Source: Hydrogenophaga palleronii_A | Lineage (GTDB): Bacteria; Pseudomonadota; Gammaproteobacteria; Burkholderiales; Burkholderiaceae_C | DNA length: 64,000 nucleotides | Direction of reading: 5' to 3' | NCBI RefSeq assembly: GCF_031457455.1 | Contig: NZ_JAVDWU010000004.1 | Coordinates: forward strand, 372,001 to 436,000 | Part shown: positions 1 through 9,869 of the stretch, in pieces | Position numbering within the stretch: the stretch's first letter is position 1 | Layout: every line of letters starts with the position of its first letter | Made by a program: the position numbers and the translations under genes | The notes under the pieces: model-generated | The model's database searches: none | What the model saw: only the letters and a program-made list of their open reading frames with translations | What the model was told of the DNA's origin: nothing

Positions 1-4
1 GGCC

Positions 5-601
5 ATGTCTGGCGTGAATAAAAACATCGTGATTCTGATCTCTGGCGGCGGCTCCAACATGGCAGCCATCGTCCAGGCTTCCCGTGCGCGGCAATGGCCG
101 GCGCGTTTTGGCGCCAAGGTGGCGGCGGTGTTCAGCAACAAGGCCACCGCCCAGGGTCTGGTCTGGGCCGCCGGCGAAGGCATTCCAACGGGGGTCGTCG
201 ATCATCGCCAGTTTGCGCAGCGCGAGGCGTTTGACGCTGCCCTGATGGCACAGATCGACGTGCACAGCCCGGCACTGGTGGTGCTTGCGGGCTTCATGCG
301 TATTCTGACGCCCGGGTTCGTTCAGCACTATCAAAACCGGCTGATCAACATCCACCCCAGCTTGCTGCCGGCCTTCACGGGGTTGAACACCCACCAGCGC
401 GCCATCGACATGGGTTGTCGTTTTGCCGGTGCCACCGTGCACCGCGTGACCAGCGAACTCGATCATGGCGCGATCCTCGATCAGGCCGTGGTGCCCGTGC
501 TGCCGGGTGACACGGCAGAGGCGCTGGCCGGGCGGGTGCTGACGCAGGAACACATCATCTACCCGCGAGCGGTGGAGCGGCTGCTGGCCGCAATGCCCTG
601 A
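5..601 (+). CDS. purN: Phosphoribosylglycinamide formyltransferase
   Basis: Cytosolic enzyme of de novo purine synthesis that transfers a formyl group from 10-formyltetrahydrofolate to glycinamide ribonucleotide. The 198-residue protein has the family length. It opens with the phosphate-binding stretch ISGGGSNM (about residues 12-19), carries the catalytic block NIHPSLLPAF with its Asn and His in the middle, and the late DHGAILDQ block that supplies the catalytic Asp. The ATG at position 5 gives the usual short N-terminus before the first beta strand. It lies at the window edge, so any upstream partner is unseen. The next gene converges on it, leaving 8 bp. Confidence 0.96.
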   Translation: MSGVNKNIVILISGGGSNMAAIVQASRARQWPARFGAKVAAVFSNKATAQGLVWAAGEGIPTGVVDHRQFAQREAFDAALMAQIDVHSPALVVLAGFMRILTPGFVQHYQNRLINIHPSLLPAFTGLNTHQRAIDMGCRFAGATVHRVTSELDHGAILDQAVVPVLPGDTAEALAGRVLTQEHIIYPRAVERLLAAMP

Positions 602-609
602 GCGGTGGT

Positions 610-1224
610 TCAACGCTCGCTGAGCGCCAGTTTGCCAGCCATGGCGGCAAATGCCGCTGAAAAGCTCCGACGCAAGTTGTTTTGTATCGTTGGTGAGGTC
701 ATGACCCGTTGGCGAAAAGCATGCGCCAGCACGCCGTACAAGGCGAAGATCATCAGCGTCATGCCCATGAACACCAGGCTCAGCAAGGCAAAACTCAGCA
801 TCGGCGCTGGGTCTGAAGGCGCGATGAACTGGGGCAGGAACGCCATGAAAAACAAGGTGAGCTTGGGGTTGAGGAGATTCAGCAGCACGGCCTTGCCCAC
901 CAGTGTCAGTGGCTTCAGTGCCTGCACCGCAGCGCTGGCCGCGAAGGCCGCGCGGTCGCGCCAGGTTGCCACCGCCAGATACAGCAGATAGGCCACGCCA
1001 GCCAACTTCAGCAACTGGAACGCCATCGCACCTGCATGCATCACGGCGGCCAATCCCAGTGCGGTGGCGGCCATGTGGGGAACAATGCCCAGCGTGCAAC
1101 CGAGTGCGGCATAAAAGCTCGCCAGTCTGCCTTGGCAAAGGCCGGTGGACACAGTGAACAGCACGCCTGCGCCGGGGGTGATGACGACCACGGCCGAAGT
1201 GAGCAGAAATTCAAAACCGATCAT
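610..1224 (-). CDS. LysE/RhtB family amino-acid exporter
   Basis: Inner-membrane exporter of the LysE/RhtB family, about 204 residues, the normal family size. The start MIGFEFLLTSAVVVITPGAG places the hallmark TPGAG motif near residue 18 in the first membrane segment. A longer reading frame upstream has a non-membrane N-terminus and is not favoured. Hydrophobic segments recur through the protein, with the second conserved stretch FMAFLPQFI about two thirds along. The substrate, an amino acid or derivative, cannot be predicted. It sits 86 bp downstream of an AraC-type regulator on the same strand, a common pairing that suggests the regulator controls it. Confidence 0.88.
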   Translation of the reverse strand: MIGFEFLLTSAVVVITPGAGVLFTVSTGLCQGRLASFYAALGCTLGIVPHMAATALGLAAVMHAGAMAFQLLKLAGVAYLLYLAVATWRDRAAFAASAAVQALKPLTLVGKAVLLNLLNPKLTLFFMAFLPQFIAPSDPAPMLSFALLSLVFMGMTLMIFALYGVLAHAFRQRVMTSPTIQNNLRRSFSAAFAAMAGKLALSER

Positions 1225-1310
1225 GAGAGGCTCCAGAGCAAAAACGGACACGGCACACCGGGCGGTGAATGTGCCTATCCTCGTTCCCCTGACCTCGCGC
1301 GTCTTGAACG

Positions 1311-2128
1311 TTATTGCGGCGGTACGCCGCAGTGGCGCTTCCACTGCCCCGGTGTAAAGCCGAAGCACCGCACGAAGTGGCGGTTCAGGTGGCTCTGGTC
1401 GGCAAAGCCGCAGGCGAACGCGGCCTCGCTCAAGGGCGCCCCGCCTGAGATCAGTCGATGCGCCTTGCGCAGCCGGTGTTGCTGGAGCCAGGCAAAGGGT
1501 GGCAACCCGTAGGCCATTGAAAACTGCCGAACCAGCTGAAACCGGGACAACCCGTTCTGAATGGCGAGCTCAGCCAGGCTGGGCGGGTTCTGCATCTGAT
1601 CGAGCAGGCACTCTCGCACCCGATCCAGTGGTCTTCGTCCCGCAGTTGCCATCGGTCGATTGCCATAGGCCTGCACCAACTCGCCGCAGACTTGAGCCAG
1701 CGACTCTTCCCAGAGCGGCTGCAAACTCTGGTCTGAATTGTCCGATGGCGCACCCCAGCGGAGCAGCAAACGTCTGATGGATCGGTACAACAGGGGGTCG
1801 TGCAGCACCGGCCGGGTGAGTTCCTGGCCAGATTGCCCCACCAGTGAGGCCATGGCCGACGGCTCAATGTGCACCATTCGCCAACGGCGCGGCACTTGAC
1901 CCAGCGGTGTTCCGTCGTGCACTTCGCCAGGGTTGGAGGTGACGACCTGGCCCGCCAGCGCCTCCACCAGACCGCGCCCGCTTGCCGAGCGATGTCCTCC
2001 TTCTTCCATCACCCCAAATCCGAAGCTCTCGTGCCAATGGCGGCCGAAGGTTCGGGTGCTGTACAGGTCGACCCCGTAGACCCCCTCCATGGGCGAACGC
2101 AGCAGATGGACCTGATGGACGGCGGGCG

Positions 2129-2132
<4 letters not shown>
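1311..2132 (-). CDS. AraC family transcriptional regulator
   Basis: DNA-binding regulator with an N-terminal AraC-type sensor domain (HWHESFGFGVMEEG near residues 30-45) and two C-terminal helix-turn-helix motifs (SLAELAIQNGLSRFQLVRQF, then PLSEAAFACGFADQSHLNRH and FGFTPGQWK). I chose the GTG at 2132, which overlaps the prfC stop codon in a coupled arrangement (the TGA of prfC shares bases with the GTG). A longer frame to 2195 would run further into prfC and adds no conserved residues. It is followed on the same strand by the LysE exporter, its likely target. The effector is unknown. The start is less sure than the family. Confidence 0.85.
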
Positions 2133-3748
<1,616 letters not shown>

Positions 3749-3773
3749 AGCCCTCCATTATCCCGCGCCGTCC

Positions 3774-3801
3774 AAATCCCAAATCCCAAATCCCAAATGC
3801 C
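3774..3801. repeat. Four tandem 7-bp repeats upstream of prfC
   Basis: Three exact copies of AAATCCC followed by AAATGCC, head to tail, lying 26-53 bp before the prfC start codon and so probably in or near its promoter or leader. No function is known to me. Such short tandem tracts can vary in copy number. Confidence 0.8.
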
Positions 3802-3811
3802 AAGCCAGCCA

Positions 3812-3940
3812 CCGGAGCGCGTATCTGGTCCAGCACACGCCGAAGCACGGCTTTGCCGGGCCAAGGGCGTGGTCCCCTGGGGGGAAGACGCGAAGCGTCG
3901 GAGGGGGGCGGGTGACCACGGCGCAGGGGGGGGCCCCTTC
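3812..3940 (-). repeat. Structured GC-rich dispersed repeat, copy 1
   Basis: Member of the repeat family found about twelve times in this window. It contains the CCGGAGCG block, the inner hairpin around GGCTTTGCCGGGCC, the outer stem CACGCC/GGCGTG and the C-tract/G-tract hairpin. Unlike most copies it does not follow a stop codon: it lies between the divergent prfC and RNA methyltransferase genes. Confidence 0.8.
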
Positions 3941-3954
3941 CCTGACAATACCTC

Positions 3955-5223
3955 ATGCACCCCAAAGCCCTGATAGACGAGTCCGCGAACCTGATTGAGC
4001 AGGTTTTCAAGTTCGAACACCCCGCCGATGCGGTGGTTTCCCGGTATTTCCGCGAGCACCGTTCGCTCGGACCCCGCGAGCGCGCCACGCTTTCGGACAC
4101 CGTGTTCACGATCTTGCGAGAGCGCCTGAAGCTTGAATGGCTGGCGCGCTCGGGCAGTGGATCCAAGTGGCGCAGACTGGCCATACTGGCGTTCCCCGGC
4201 GACCGGGACTTCCTCAAGAGCGCGCTCACGGACGCAGAAAAGGCTTGGCTGGACACCTCTCTCGCCGTGACCGATGCCGACCTGCTAGTGCCCCACCGCC
4301 ACAACCTGCCCGAATGGCTGGCGGTGGCCTTGCGTGCCCAGGTGGGCGCCGAGTTCGACGAACTGGCCCAGAGTCTGAACCGGCCAGCGCCCTTGGACTT
4401 GCGGGTCAACGTATTGAAAAAGAAGCGCGAGGCTGTGCTCGCTGAACTCAAGCAGGCCGGTCTGGTGTGTGTGCCCACGCCTTATTCGCCGTTGGGCATT
4501 CGCCTTCAGGGGAAGCCTTCCCTCAGCAAGGTACCGGCTTTTGTACAAGGTGAGGTGGAGGTTCAGGACGAAGGCTCACAGTTGCTGGCCCTGCTGCTGG
4601 ACGCCAAGCGCGGCGAAATGGTGGTCGATTTCTGTGCAGGTGCTGGCGGCAAGACCCTGGCCATCGGTGCCGCCATGCGCAACAGCGGCCGCCTGTACGC
4701 CATGGACACCTCGGGCCACCGACTCGATGCCCTCAAACCCCGCCTGGCGCGCAGCGGCCTCTCGAACGTGCACCCGCTTGCCATTGCGCACGAGCGCGAC
4801 GACCGCATCAAACGCCTGGCGGGCAAGATCGACCGGGTGCTGGTGGACGCGCCGTGTTCGGGTTTGGGCACCCTTCGCCGCAACCCTGACCTGAAATGGC
4901 GGCAGACTCCGGAAACCGTGGCCGCGCAAGCCCGGTTGCAAACGGCCATCCTGAACAGCGCTGCCCGCCTGTTGAAGCCGGGCGGACGATTGGTCTACGC
5001 CACCTGCAGCCTCCTTCAGGAAGAGAATGAAGTCGTGTGTGAGGCGTTTGGTCGATCCCACACCGACTTTGACCCCATGCCCGTGCTTGGTTTGCTGCAG
5101 GCCTTGAAGGTGGCTGACCCCGACACACTCTGTTCGGGCGAGCATCGCCAATGGCTGCGTTTGTGGCCCCATCGCCATGGCATGGACGGCTTCTTTGCTG
5201 CCGTCTGGCAGAAAAAAGCTTGA
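3955..5223 (+). CDS. RsmB/NOP family SAM-dependent rRNA (cytosine-C5) methyltransferase
   Basis: Methylates cytosine C5 in RNA, most likely 16S rRNA. The 422-residue protein has an N-terminal helical domain, then a Rossmann methyltransferase core. SAM-binding motif I is DFCAGAGGKTLA. Motif IV, DAPCSGLGTLRRNPDLKW, contains the Cys needed for product release, and motif VI, ATCSLLQEENE, contains the catalytic Cys. The N-terminus is shorter than the NusB-like domain of classical RsmB, so I give the family rather than a firm symbol. The ATG follows a repeat copy and has no strong ribosome-binding site. It stands alone, divergent from prfC. Confidence 0.9.
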   Translation: MHPKALIDESANLIEQVFKFEHPADAVVSRYFREHRSLGPRERATLSDTVFTILRERLKLEWLARSGSGSKWRRLAILAFPGDRDFLKSALTDAEKAWLDTSLAVTDADLLVPHRHNLPEWLAVALRAQVGAEFDELAQSLNRPAPLDLRVNVLKKKREAVLAELKQAGLVCVPTPYSPLGIRLQGKPSLSKVPAFVQGEVEVQDEGSQLLALLLDAKRGEMVVDFCAGAGGKTLAIGAAMRNSGRLYAMDTSGHRLDALKPRLARSGLSNVHPLAIAHERDDRIKRLAGKIDRVLVDAPCSGLGTLRRNPDLKWRQTPETVAAQARLQTAILNSAARLLKPGGRLVYATCSLLQEENEVVCEAFGRSHTDFDPMPVLGLLQALKVADPDTLCSGEHRQWLRLWPHRHGMDGFFAAVWQKKA

Positions 5224-5293
5224 AAACCGGTCAAAACCCCTGATCTGAGTCAGTGGTTTCCACATCAGGCCCTGTTTTCGGCCCTATCTGTTG

Positions 5294-5322
5294 TTGGTGA
5301 TTTGGTGCATGCCTCGTAAAAT
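5294..5322 (+). promoter_or_regulatory. Putative sigma-70 promoter of the desaturase gene
   Basis: A -35-like TTGGTG (5294-5299) and a -10-like TAAAAT (5317-5322) are separated by exactly 17 bp, about 80 bp before the desaturase start codon. It rests on sequence match only. Confidence 0.5.
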
Positions 5323-5400
5323 CAGAGGCTAGCAAGCCCATTCAGTCGGGCGGGTGAACTGATGCCTCTCGCCATCGTTGGGCGATTCTCAAGGATTTCA

Positions 5401-6624
5401 ATGAATGCATTCGATACCGCGATCCCTGCACTGTGGACCGGTTTGATCCAGCTTCTGGACCAGGGCCTGACCGGCGCGAGTTGGTGGCAGGCCATTCTCG
5501 TGGCGCTGCTTCTGGCGCACGTGACCATTGCCAGCGTCACCATTTACCTGCACCGTCACTCGGCCCATCGCTCGCTGGATCTGCATCCCATTGCCTCGCA
5601 CTTCTTCCGGTTCTGGCTTTGGCTGACCACCGGCATGGTCACCAAGGAATGGACAGCCATCCACCGCAAGCACCACGCCAAGTGCGAACACGAAGGCGAT
5701 CCGCACAGCCCGGTCGTGTTCGGCATCAAGAAGGTGTTCTTCGAAGGCAGCGAGCTGTACCGCAGTGAGGCCAAGAATCAGGAAACCCTGGAGCGCTACG
5801 GCCACAACACGCCAGACGACTGGATCGAGCGCAATCTGTACACCGGTCGCTCCAAGTTGGGCGTCAGCCTGATGCTCATCATCAACGTCATGCTGTTTGG
5901 CGCACTGGGCCTGACGGTCTGGGCCATTCAGATGATCTGGATTCCCTTGACCGCCGCCGGCATCATCAATGGCATTGGCCACTGGTGGGGCTACCGCAAC
6001 TTCGAGGCTGCGGATGCCAGCACCAATGTGTCGCCCTGGGGCATCCTCATTGGCGGTGAAGAGTTGCACAACAACCACCACACCTATCCCACCTCTGCCA
6101 AGCTGTCGGTCAAGCCTTACGAGTTCGACATCGGCTGGATGTACATCACCATTCTGAAGTCGGTGGGGCTGGCCACCGTCAAAAAGCTGCCGCCCAAGAT
6201 GGCGTTCGGCGACGTGAAGCCAGTGGCAGACGAAAAGACACTCGAAGCCATCATTGCCAACCGCTACGAAGTGATGGCAGGCTATGCGCGTGAAATGCGT
6301 GCCGCTTGCCGGCGTGAAATGGCTGCGCTGCAATCCCGCAGTGGTGATGCTTCGGCACTTCAAGTGGCTCGTCGGTGGTTGCACCGGGACGAAGACAAGG
6401 TGCCTGCAGCTGTAAAGCCACAACTGGCCCAGGCCCGTGCAGAACATCCGGTCCTCGACAAAATGATCACCATGCGCGAAGAACTTCGCGCCCTGTGGTC
6501 CAGCACAAACGCAACGCGTGAGCAACTCGCAGCGGATCTGCAGGCCTGGTGCCGCAGGGCAGAAGAGAGTGGCATCGTCGCCTTGCGCGATTTCTCCATC
6601 CAGCTTCGCTCCGCGCGGGTCTGA
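5401..6624 (+). CDS. Membrane fatty acid (acyl-CoA type) desaturase
   Basis: Integral membrane di-iron desaturase, 407 residues, that introduces a double bond into fatty acyl chains. The three histidine boxes are complete: HRHSAHR (51-57), HRKHH (88-92) and HNNHH (223-227). Hydrophobic segments lie between them in the usual arrangement. The ATG at 5401 is preceded by AAGGA at good spacing; an ATG 39 bp upstream is in frame but has no ribosome-binding site. The last 130 or so residues form a soluble, helix-rich extension with many charged residues, beyond the core fold. It is monocistronic, with a promoter-like sequence upstream and an intrinsic terminator just downstream. Confidence 0.92.
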   Translation: MNAFDTAIPALWTGLIQLLDQGLTGASWWQAILVALLLAHVTIASVTIYLHRHSAHRSLDLHPIASHFFRFWLWLTTGMVTKEWTAIHRKHHAKCEHEGDPHSPVVFGIKKVFFEGSELYRSEAKNQETLERYGHNTPDDWIERNLYTGRSKLGVSLMLIINVMLFGALGLTVWAIQMIWIPLTAAGIINGIGHWWGYRNFEAADASTNVSPWGILIGGEELHNNHHTYPTSAKLSVKPYEFDIGWMYITILKSVGLATVKKLPPKMAFGDVKPVADEKTLEAIIANRYEVMAGYAREMRAACRREMAALQSRSGDASALQVARRWLHRDEDKVPAAVKPQLAQARAEHPVLDKMITMREELRALWSSTNATREQLAADLQAWCRRAEESGIVALRDFSIQLRSARV

Positions 6625-6653
6625 GCCTGGCAGGCCAGCGTGACTTGCCCATC

Positions 6654-6684
6654 AAAAAAACCACCTTGTGAGGTGGTTTTTTTG
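6654..6684 (+). terminator. Intrinsic terminator after the desaturase gene
   Basis: A seven-A run, the stem CCACCT/AGGTGG around a short loop and a seven-T run. It is symmetrical, so it can work in both directions. It begins 30 bp after the desaturase stop codon. Confidence 0.9.
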
Positions 6685-6831
6685 CGTCCGTTGTTGTCCA
6701 TCCAGGGTGTCCAGCGAAGGCGCATGCGACAGGAGCCCGTGGCCGGATGTGCGATATTGCATCACTGTTAACGTGTGGACTCTGTACGGGCTCCCCGAGG
6801 TGAAGACCCCTTATTCTGAAAGAGCGAACCG

Positions 6832-7182
6832 ATGTCAGCTGGAGACTGGAAGGATCTGTACAGTGCCTCCCTGGAGGGGGATCTGGCCCGCGTGCGCTAC
6901 CACCTGGATGCGTGAGTGAACCCCAACTATCAGCATCCAGAAGTGATGTGCACGCCCCTCGTGGCGAGCCTGATCCACGGTCATGATGAGGTGGCACAGT
7001 GCCTGCTGGATCATGGGGCGAATCCTCAGTTGCGGTCGGATTTTGATGGATTGACGCCATTGCAGGCTGCACGTCGGTACGGCCGCACGGCGCTGGTGGA
7101 GGTGTTGCTCGATCGCGGCGCTACAGAAGAGCCCCGGCCGCCGTTCTGGCAGCGTTGGCTGTCGGTCGCCAATCTGGCCTGA
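6832..7182 (+). pseudogene. Ankyrin-repeat protein gene interrupted by an in-frame TGA
   Basis: One continuous frame runs from the ATG at 6832 to 7182 but is broken by a TGA at 6913-6915. The first 27 codons (MSAGDWKDLYSASLEGDLAR and on) form the first half of an ankyrin repeat. The 88 codons after the stop continue it exactly: VNPNYQHPE, then two further repeats with the TPL and GRTALVEVLLDRGA signatures. In a normal repeat the stop position would hold Gly, and GGA to TGA is a single base change. Translation could restart at the GTG directly after the stop. This looks like a recent nonsense mutation, or a sequencing error. Confidence 0.75.
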
Positions 7183-7207
7183 AAGAGCTGGCCGCAGGGC
7201 TTGGGCG

Positions 7208-7247
7208 ATTGACGAAAAAAAGCCGCTGCGAAGACAGCGGCTTTTTT
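7208..7247. terminator. Bidirectional intrinsic terminator
   Basis: The stem AGCCGCTG/CAGCGGCT is flanked by an A-run and a T-run, so it can end both the ankyrin transcript (plus) and the rpmB-rpmG transcript (minus) that converge here. Confidence 0.9.
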
Positions 7248-7268
7248 GTCAGGACAACCTGAGCTGAA

Positions 7269-7439
7269 TCACTTCAGCTTGATTTCCTTGTAGTCCACGT
7301 GCTTGCGTGCCTTGGGATCAAATTTTTTGATCAGCATCTTTTCAGGCGTGGTCTTCTTGTTTTTGGTGGTGGTGTAGAAGTGGCCGGTACCCGCAGTGGA
7401 TTCCAGCTTGATCTTTTCGCGTCCGCCTTTGGTTGCCAT
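7269..7439 (-). CDS. rpmG: 50S ribosomal protein L33
   Basis: Ribosomal protein of the large subunit, 56 residues, beginning MATKGGREKIKLESTAGTGH and ending in a lysine-rich HVDYKEIKLK tail, which is the typical short bacterial L33. It lacks the paired CxxC zinc ligands of the C+ paralogue, so it is the zinc-independent form. It is the second gene of the conserved rpmB-rpmG pair, 12 bp after rpmB. A bidirectional terminator lies 20 bp beyond its stop. Confidence 0.97.
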   Translation of the reverse strand: MATKGGREKIKLESTAGTGHFYTTTKNKKTTPEKMLIKKFDPKARKHVDYKEIKLK

Positions 7440-7451
7440 GGTGTGTGCTCC

Positions 7452-7685
7452 TTAAGCTTGGCCGCGTGCACGCAGGTCTGCGAGCACGGCATCAATGCCG
7501 TTTTTGTCGATCAGTCGCAGGGCGGCACCGGAGACGCGCAGACGCACCCAGCGGTTTTCGCTCTCAACCCAGAAACGACGGTATTGCAGGTTCGGCAGGA
7601 ACCGGCGCTTGGTTTTGTTGTTGGCGTGGGAAACGTTGTTTCCGACCATGGGCTTCTTGCCCGTTACGTCGCAGACGCGTGCCAT
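7452..7685 (-). CDS. rpmB: 50S ribosomal protein L28
   Basis: Ribosomal protein of the large subunit, 77 residues, starting MARVCDVTGKKPMVGNNVSH with the family block TKRRFLPNLQYRRFWVESENRWVRLRVS read in two parts. Length and sequence are typical of betaproteobacterial L28. It is the first gene of the rpmB-rpmG operon and is probably transcribed from a promoter about 130 bp upstream. Confidence 0.97.
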   Translation of the reverse strand: MARVCDVTGKKPMVGNNVSHANNKTKRRFLPNLQYRRFWVESENRWVRLRVSGAALRLIDKNGIDAVLADLRARGQA

Positions 7686-7813
7686 GAGGACACTCCGATA
7701 TTGTCAAACGGCCGCCACCCGAGCGATGGGGGCCTCACCTCGCCAGAAAATGGGTGGCGGTAACCCGAACTTGCAACGCATGACCGAACGGGCCAAATGC
7801 AGCAAAGCCGCAC

Positions 7814-7842
7814 ATTATAGCCCGACGCGACAGATGTGACTA
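7814..7842 (-). promoter_or_regulatory. Putative rpmB-rpmG promoter
   Basis: On the minus strand a perfect -10 TATAAT (7814-7819) lies 17 bp from a -35-like TAGTCA (7837-7842). It would give a leader of about 120 nt before rpmB, long enough for post-transcriptional control, though I see no specific regulatory fold. Confidence 0.6.
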
Positions 7843-7879
7843 CCGCCAGTCGGCCCGCAGCAGCTAGACCATCGAAGCA

Positions 7880-7994
7880 GGTGCCCCATTTCAAGGGGCA
7901 CCGCGGAACGGGCTTCGCCCGGCCGCAGGTGCCGCCCCCCTCCCAAGCCGAAGGCGCCAGAGGAGGGGGGACGCGCGCAGCGCGGCGGGGGGAG
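7880..7994 (-). repeat. Structured GC-rich dispersed repeat, copy 2 (trxB 3' end)
   Basis: Abuts the trxB stop codon. The outer stem GGCACC/GGTGCC encloses an inner hairpin around GGGCTTCGCCC, followed by a C-tract/G-tract hairpin. A further 8-bp stem GGTGCCCC/GGGGCACC is formed at its distal end. With the rpmB promoter it fills the 310-bp gap between rpmB and trxB; nothing else is recognisable there. Confidence 0.8.
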
Positions 7995-7995
7995 G

Positions 7996-8937
7996 TTAAG
8001 AATTCTCCAGAAAACGCTGGGCGTCAAGCGCGGCCATGCACCCGGTGCCTGCGCTGGTGATGGCCTGGCGGTACACGTGGTCCTGAACGTCACCAGCCGC
8101 AAAGATGCCGGGCACGCTGGTCATGGTGGCCATGCCTTGCAAGCCGGAGCGGGTCACGATGTAGCCGTCTTTCATTTCCAACTGGCCTTTGAACAAGTCG
8201 GTGTTCGGGCTGTGGCCAATGGCGATGAAGCAGCCTTTGACCGCGACATCTTCGATTTCGCCCGAGTTCACGTTCTTCAGGCGCACCCCGGTCACACCCG
8301 TGTTGTCACCCAGCACCTCTTCCAGTGTGCTGTGCACTTTGAGCTCGATCTTGCCGGTGGCCACCTTTTCCATCAACTTGTCGACCAGGATGGGCTCGGC
8401 TCTGAAGGTGTCGCGGCGATGCACGAGGTACACCTTGCTGGCGATGTTGGACAGGTACAGGGCTTCTTCGACAGCAGTGTTACCGCCCCCGACCACACTG
8501 CAGATTTCGTTGCGGTAGAAAAAACCGTCGCAAGTGGCGCAGCCTGACACGCCTTTGCCCATGAACGCCTCTTCAGAGGGAAGGCCCAGGTACTTGGCCG
8601 ACGCGCCGGTGGCGATGACCAGGGCGTCGCAACTGTACTCACCGCTGTCGCCCTTGAGCACGAACGGCCGCTTGGAAAAGTCGACCGCGTTGATATGGTC
8701 GAACACGATTTCGGTATTGAATCGCTCGGCGTGGGCCAGGAAGCGCTGCATCAGATCGGGGCCCTGTACGCCGTCGACGTCGGCGGGCCAGTTGTCCACG
8801 TCGGTGGTGGTCATGAGCTGACCGCCTTGTGCAATGCCCGTGATGAGCACGGGATTGAGGTTGGCCCGTGCGGCGTAAACGGCGGCAGTGTAGCCGGCAG
8901 GTCCGGAACCGAGGATTAGTACTTTGGAGTGCTTCAT
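7996..8937 (-). CDS. trxB: Thioredoxin-disulfide reductase
   Basis: Cytosolic FAD- and NADPH-dependent enzyme that keeps thioredoxin reduced. The 313-residue length is typical. The FAD-binding GSGPAGYTAA motif starts at residue 10, the redox-active CATC is at 133-136, a second nucleotide-binding GGGNTAVEEA follows for NADPH, and the C-terminal FAD block is IFAAGDVQD. The start codon gives the standard MKHSKVLILGSG opening. It is divergent from a Crp/Fnr-type gene, with 148 bp between the two starts, and its stop codon is contiguous with a repeat copy. Confidence 0.97.
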   Translation of the reverse strand: MKHSKVLILGSGPAGYTAAVYAARANLNPVLITGIAQGGQLMTTTDVDNWPADVDGVQGPDLMQRFLAHAERFNTEIVFDHINAVDFSKRPFVLKGDSGEYSCDALVIATGASAKYLGLPSEEAFMGKGVSGCATCDGFFYRNEICSVVGGGNTAVEEALYLSNIASKVYLVHRRDTFRAEPILVDKLMEKVATGKIELKVHSTLEEVLGDNTGVTGVRLKNVNSGEIEDVAVKGCFIAIGHSPNTDLFKGQLEMKDGYIVTRSGLQGMATMTSVPGIFAAGDVQDHVYRQAITSAGTGCMAALDAQRFLENS

Positions 8938-9085
8938 GGGTGCGGACCCCGTGTTTGGTTCGGGGCCAGTGGTTTAGAGTATGGGGGGATTGCTGTCGAT
9001 AGAGCGCCGTCGCCTGGTGGCGATGGCAGTGACTGGATTGTATGAAAGAGCGCACTCCGCGCCATTCGCCACAAGGAATACACGC

Positions 9086-9760
9086 ATGTCCATCCTGTCC
9101 AATCTGGATCTGATTCGCAGGGTTCCCCTGTTTTCGACTTTGACCCAGGCCCAGGCCGAGGCGGTGGCCGATTCGGTGGTCAAGCGCCGCTACAGGCGCG
9201 GCGAGTGCATTGTCGAGCAAGGCAAAAAGTCCAACTGTCTGGCCATCGTGCTCACGGGTCGTGCCCGCGTGGTCACCACAGACACCCGTGGACGGGAGGT
9301 GATTCTGGCCACCATGAACCCGGGCGATTACATCGGCGAAATGAGTTTGATCGACAACCAGCCCCATTCGGCCACGGTGCGCGCTGAAGTGCAGACCGAC
9401 GTGCTGATTCTGGGTCGGGTGGAGTTCGCCCGCTGCTTGCCGGAGAACACGTCCATGGCCTATGCCGTGATGAAGGGGCTCGTGCAGCGCTTGCGCCATG
9501 CCGATCGCAAGATCGAGTCGCTGGCCTTGATGGACGTGTACGGGCGCGTGGCGCGTGCCTTGCTGGAATTTGCGCAGCCCGGCAGCGACGGCGTGCTGAC
9601 CATTCGCGACCGTGTCTCCCGCCAGGATGTGGCCAAGATGATTGGCGCTTCCCGCGAAATGGTCAGCCGAGTGATGAAGGATCTGGAGGAGCGTGGCTTC
9701 ATAGAAGTGCGCGACGACGGCAGCACCGTGATCAAAGAGCGCCTGAACTCGCTGGGTTAA
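9086..9760 (+). CDS. Crp/Fnr family transcriptional regulator
   Basis: Cytosolic transcription factor of 224 residues. An N-terminal cyclic-nucleotide-binding-type beta barrel (about 20-135, with the conserved GDYIGEMSLIDNQPHSATVRA block) is joined by a long dimer helix to a C-terminal winged helix whose recognition helix is ASREMVSRVMKDL. The absence of the N-terminal Cys cluster argues against an oxygen-sensing FNR. The barrel block resembles cAMP-binding CRPs (GE and RA pair), but the ligand is not proven. I chose the ATG at 9086 because AAGGA lies just before it and the barrel starts soon after; a longer frame to 8981 is not supported. It may be followed by ftsK on the same strand. Confidence 0.88.
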   Translation: MSILSNLDLIRRVPLFSTLTQAQAEAVADSVVKRRYRRGECIVEQGKKSNCLAIVLTGRARVVTTDTRGREVILATMNPGDYIGEMSLIDNQPHSATVRAEVQTDVLILGRVEFARCLPENTSMAYAVMKGLVQRLRHADRKIESLALMDVYGRVARALLEFAQPGSDGVLTIRDRVSRQDVAKMIGASREMVSRVMKDLEERGFIEVRDDGSTVIKERLNSLG

Positions 9761-9869
9761 AACGAGGGCTCCCGCCAAGGGGCCAGGTGACCCGGCCTGG
9801 CGCCACGTTTTGGAGACCGGAAGCCACTCTGCCTTGGGGTAAGCTTGCCTCTGGAATTTGACGAGGCTT

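Noticed and set aside
6913..6915. Selenocysteine or programmed read-through at the TGA in the ankyrin gene
   Set aside because: No selenocysteine insertion structure is visible after the codon, and the replaced residue is a structural Gly, so a plain nonsense mutation is simpler.
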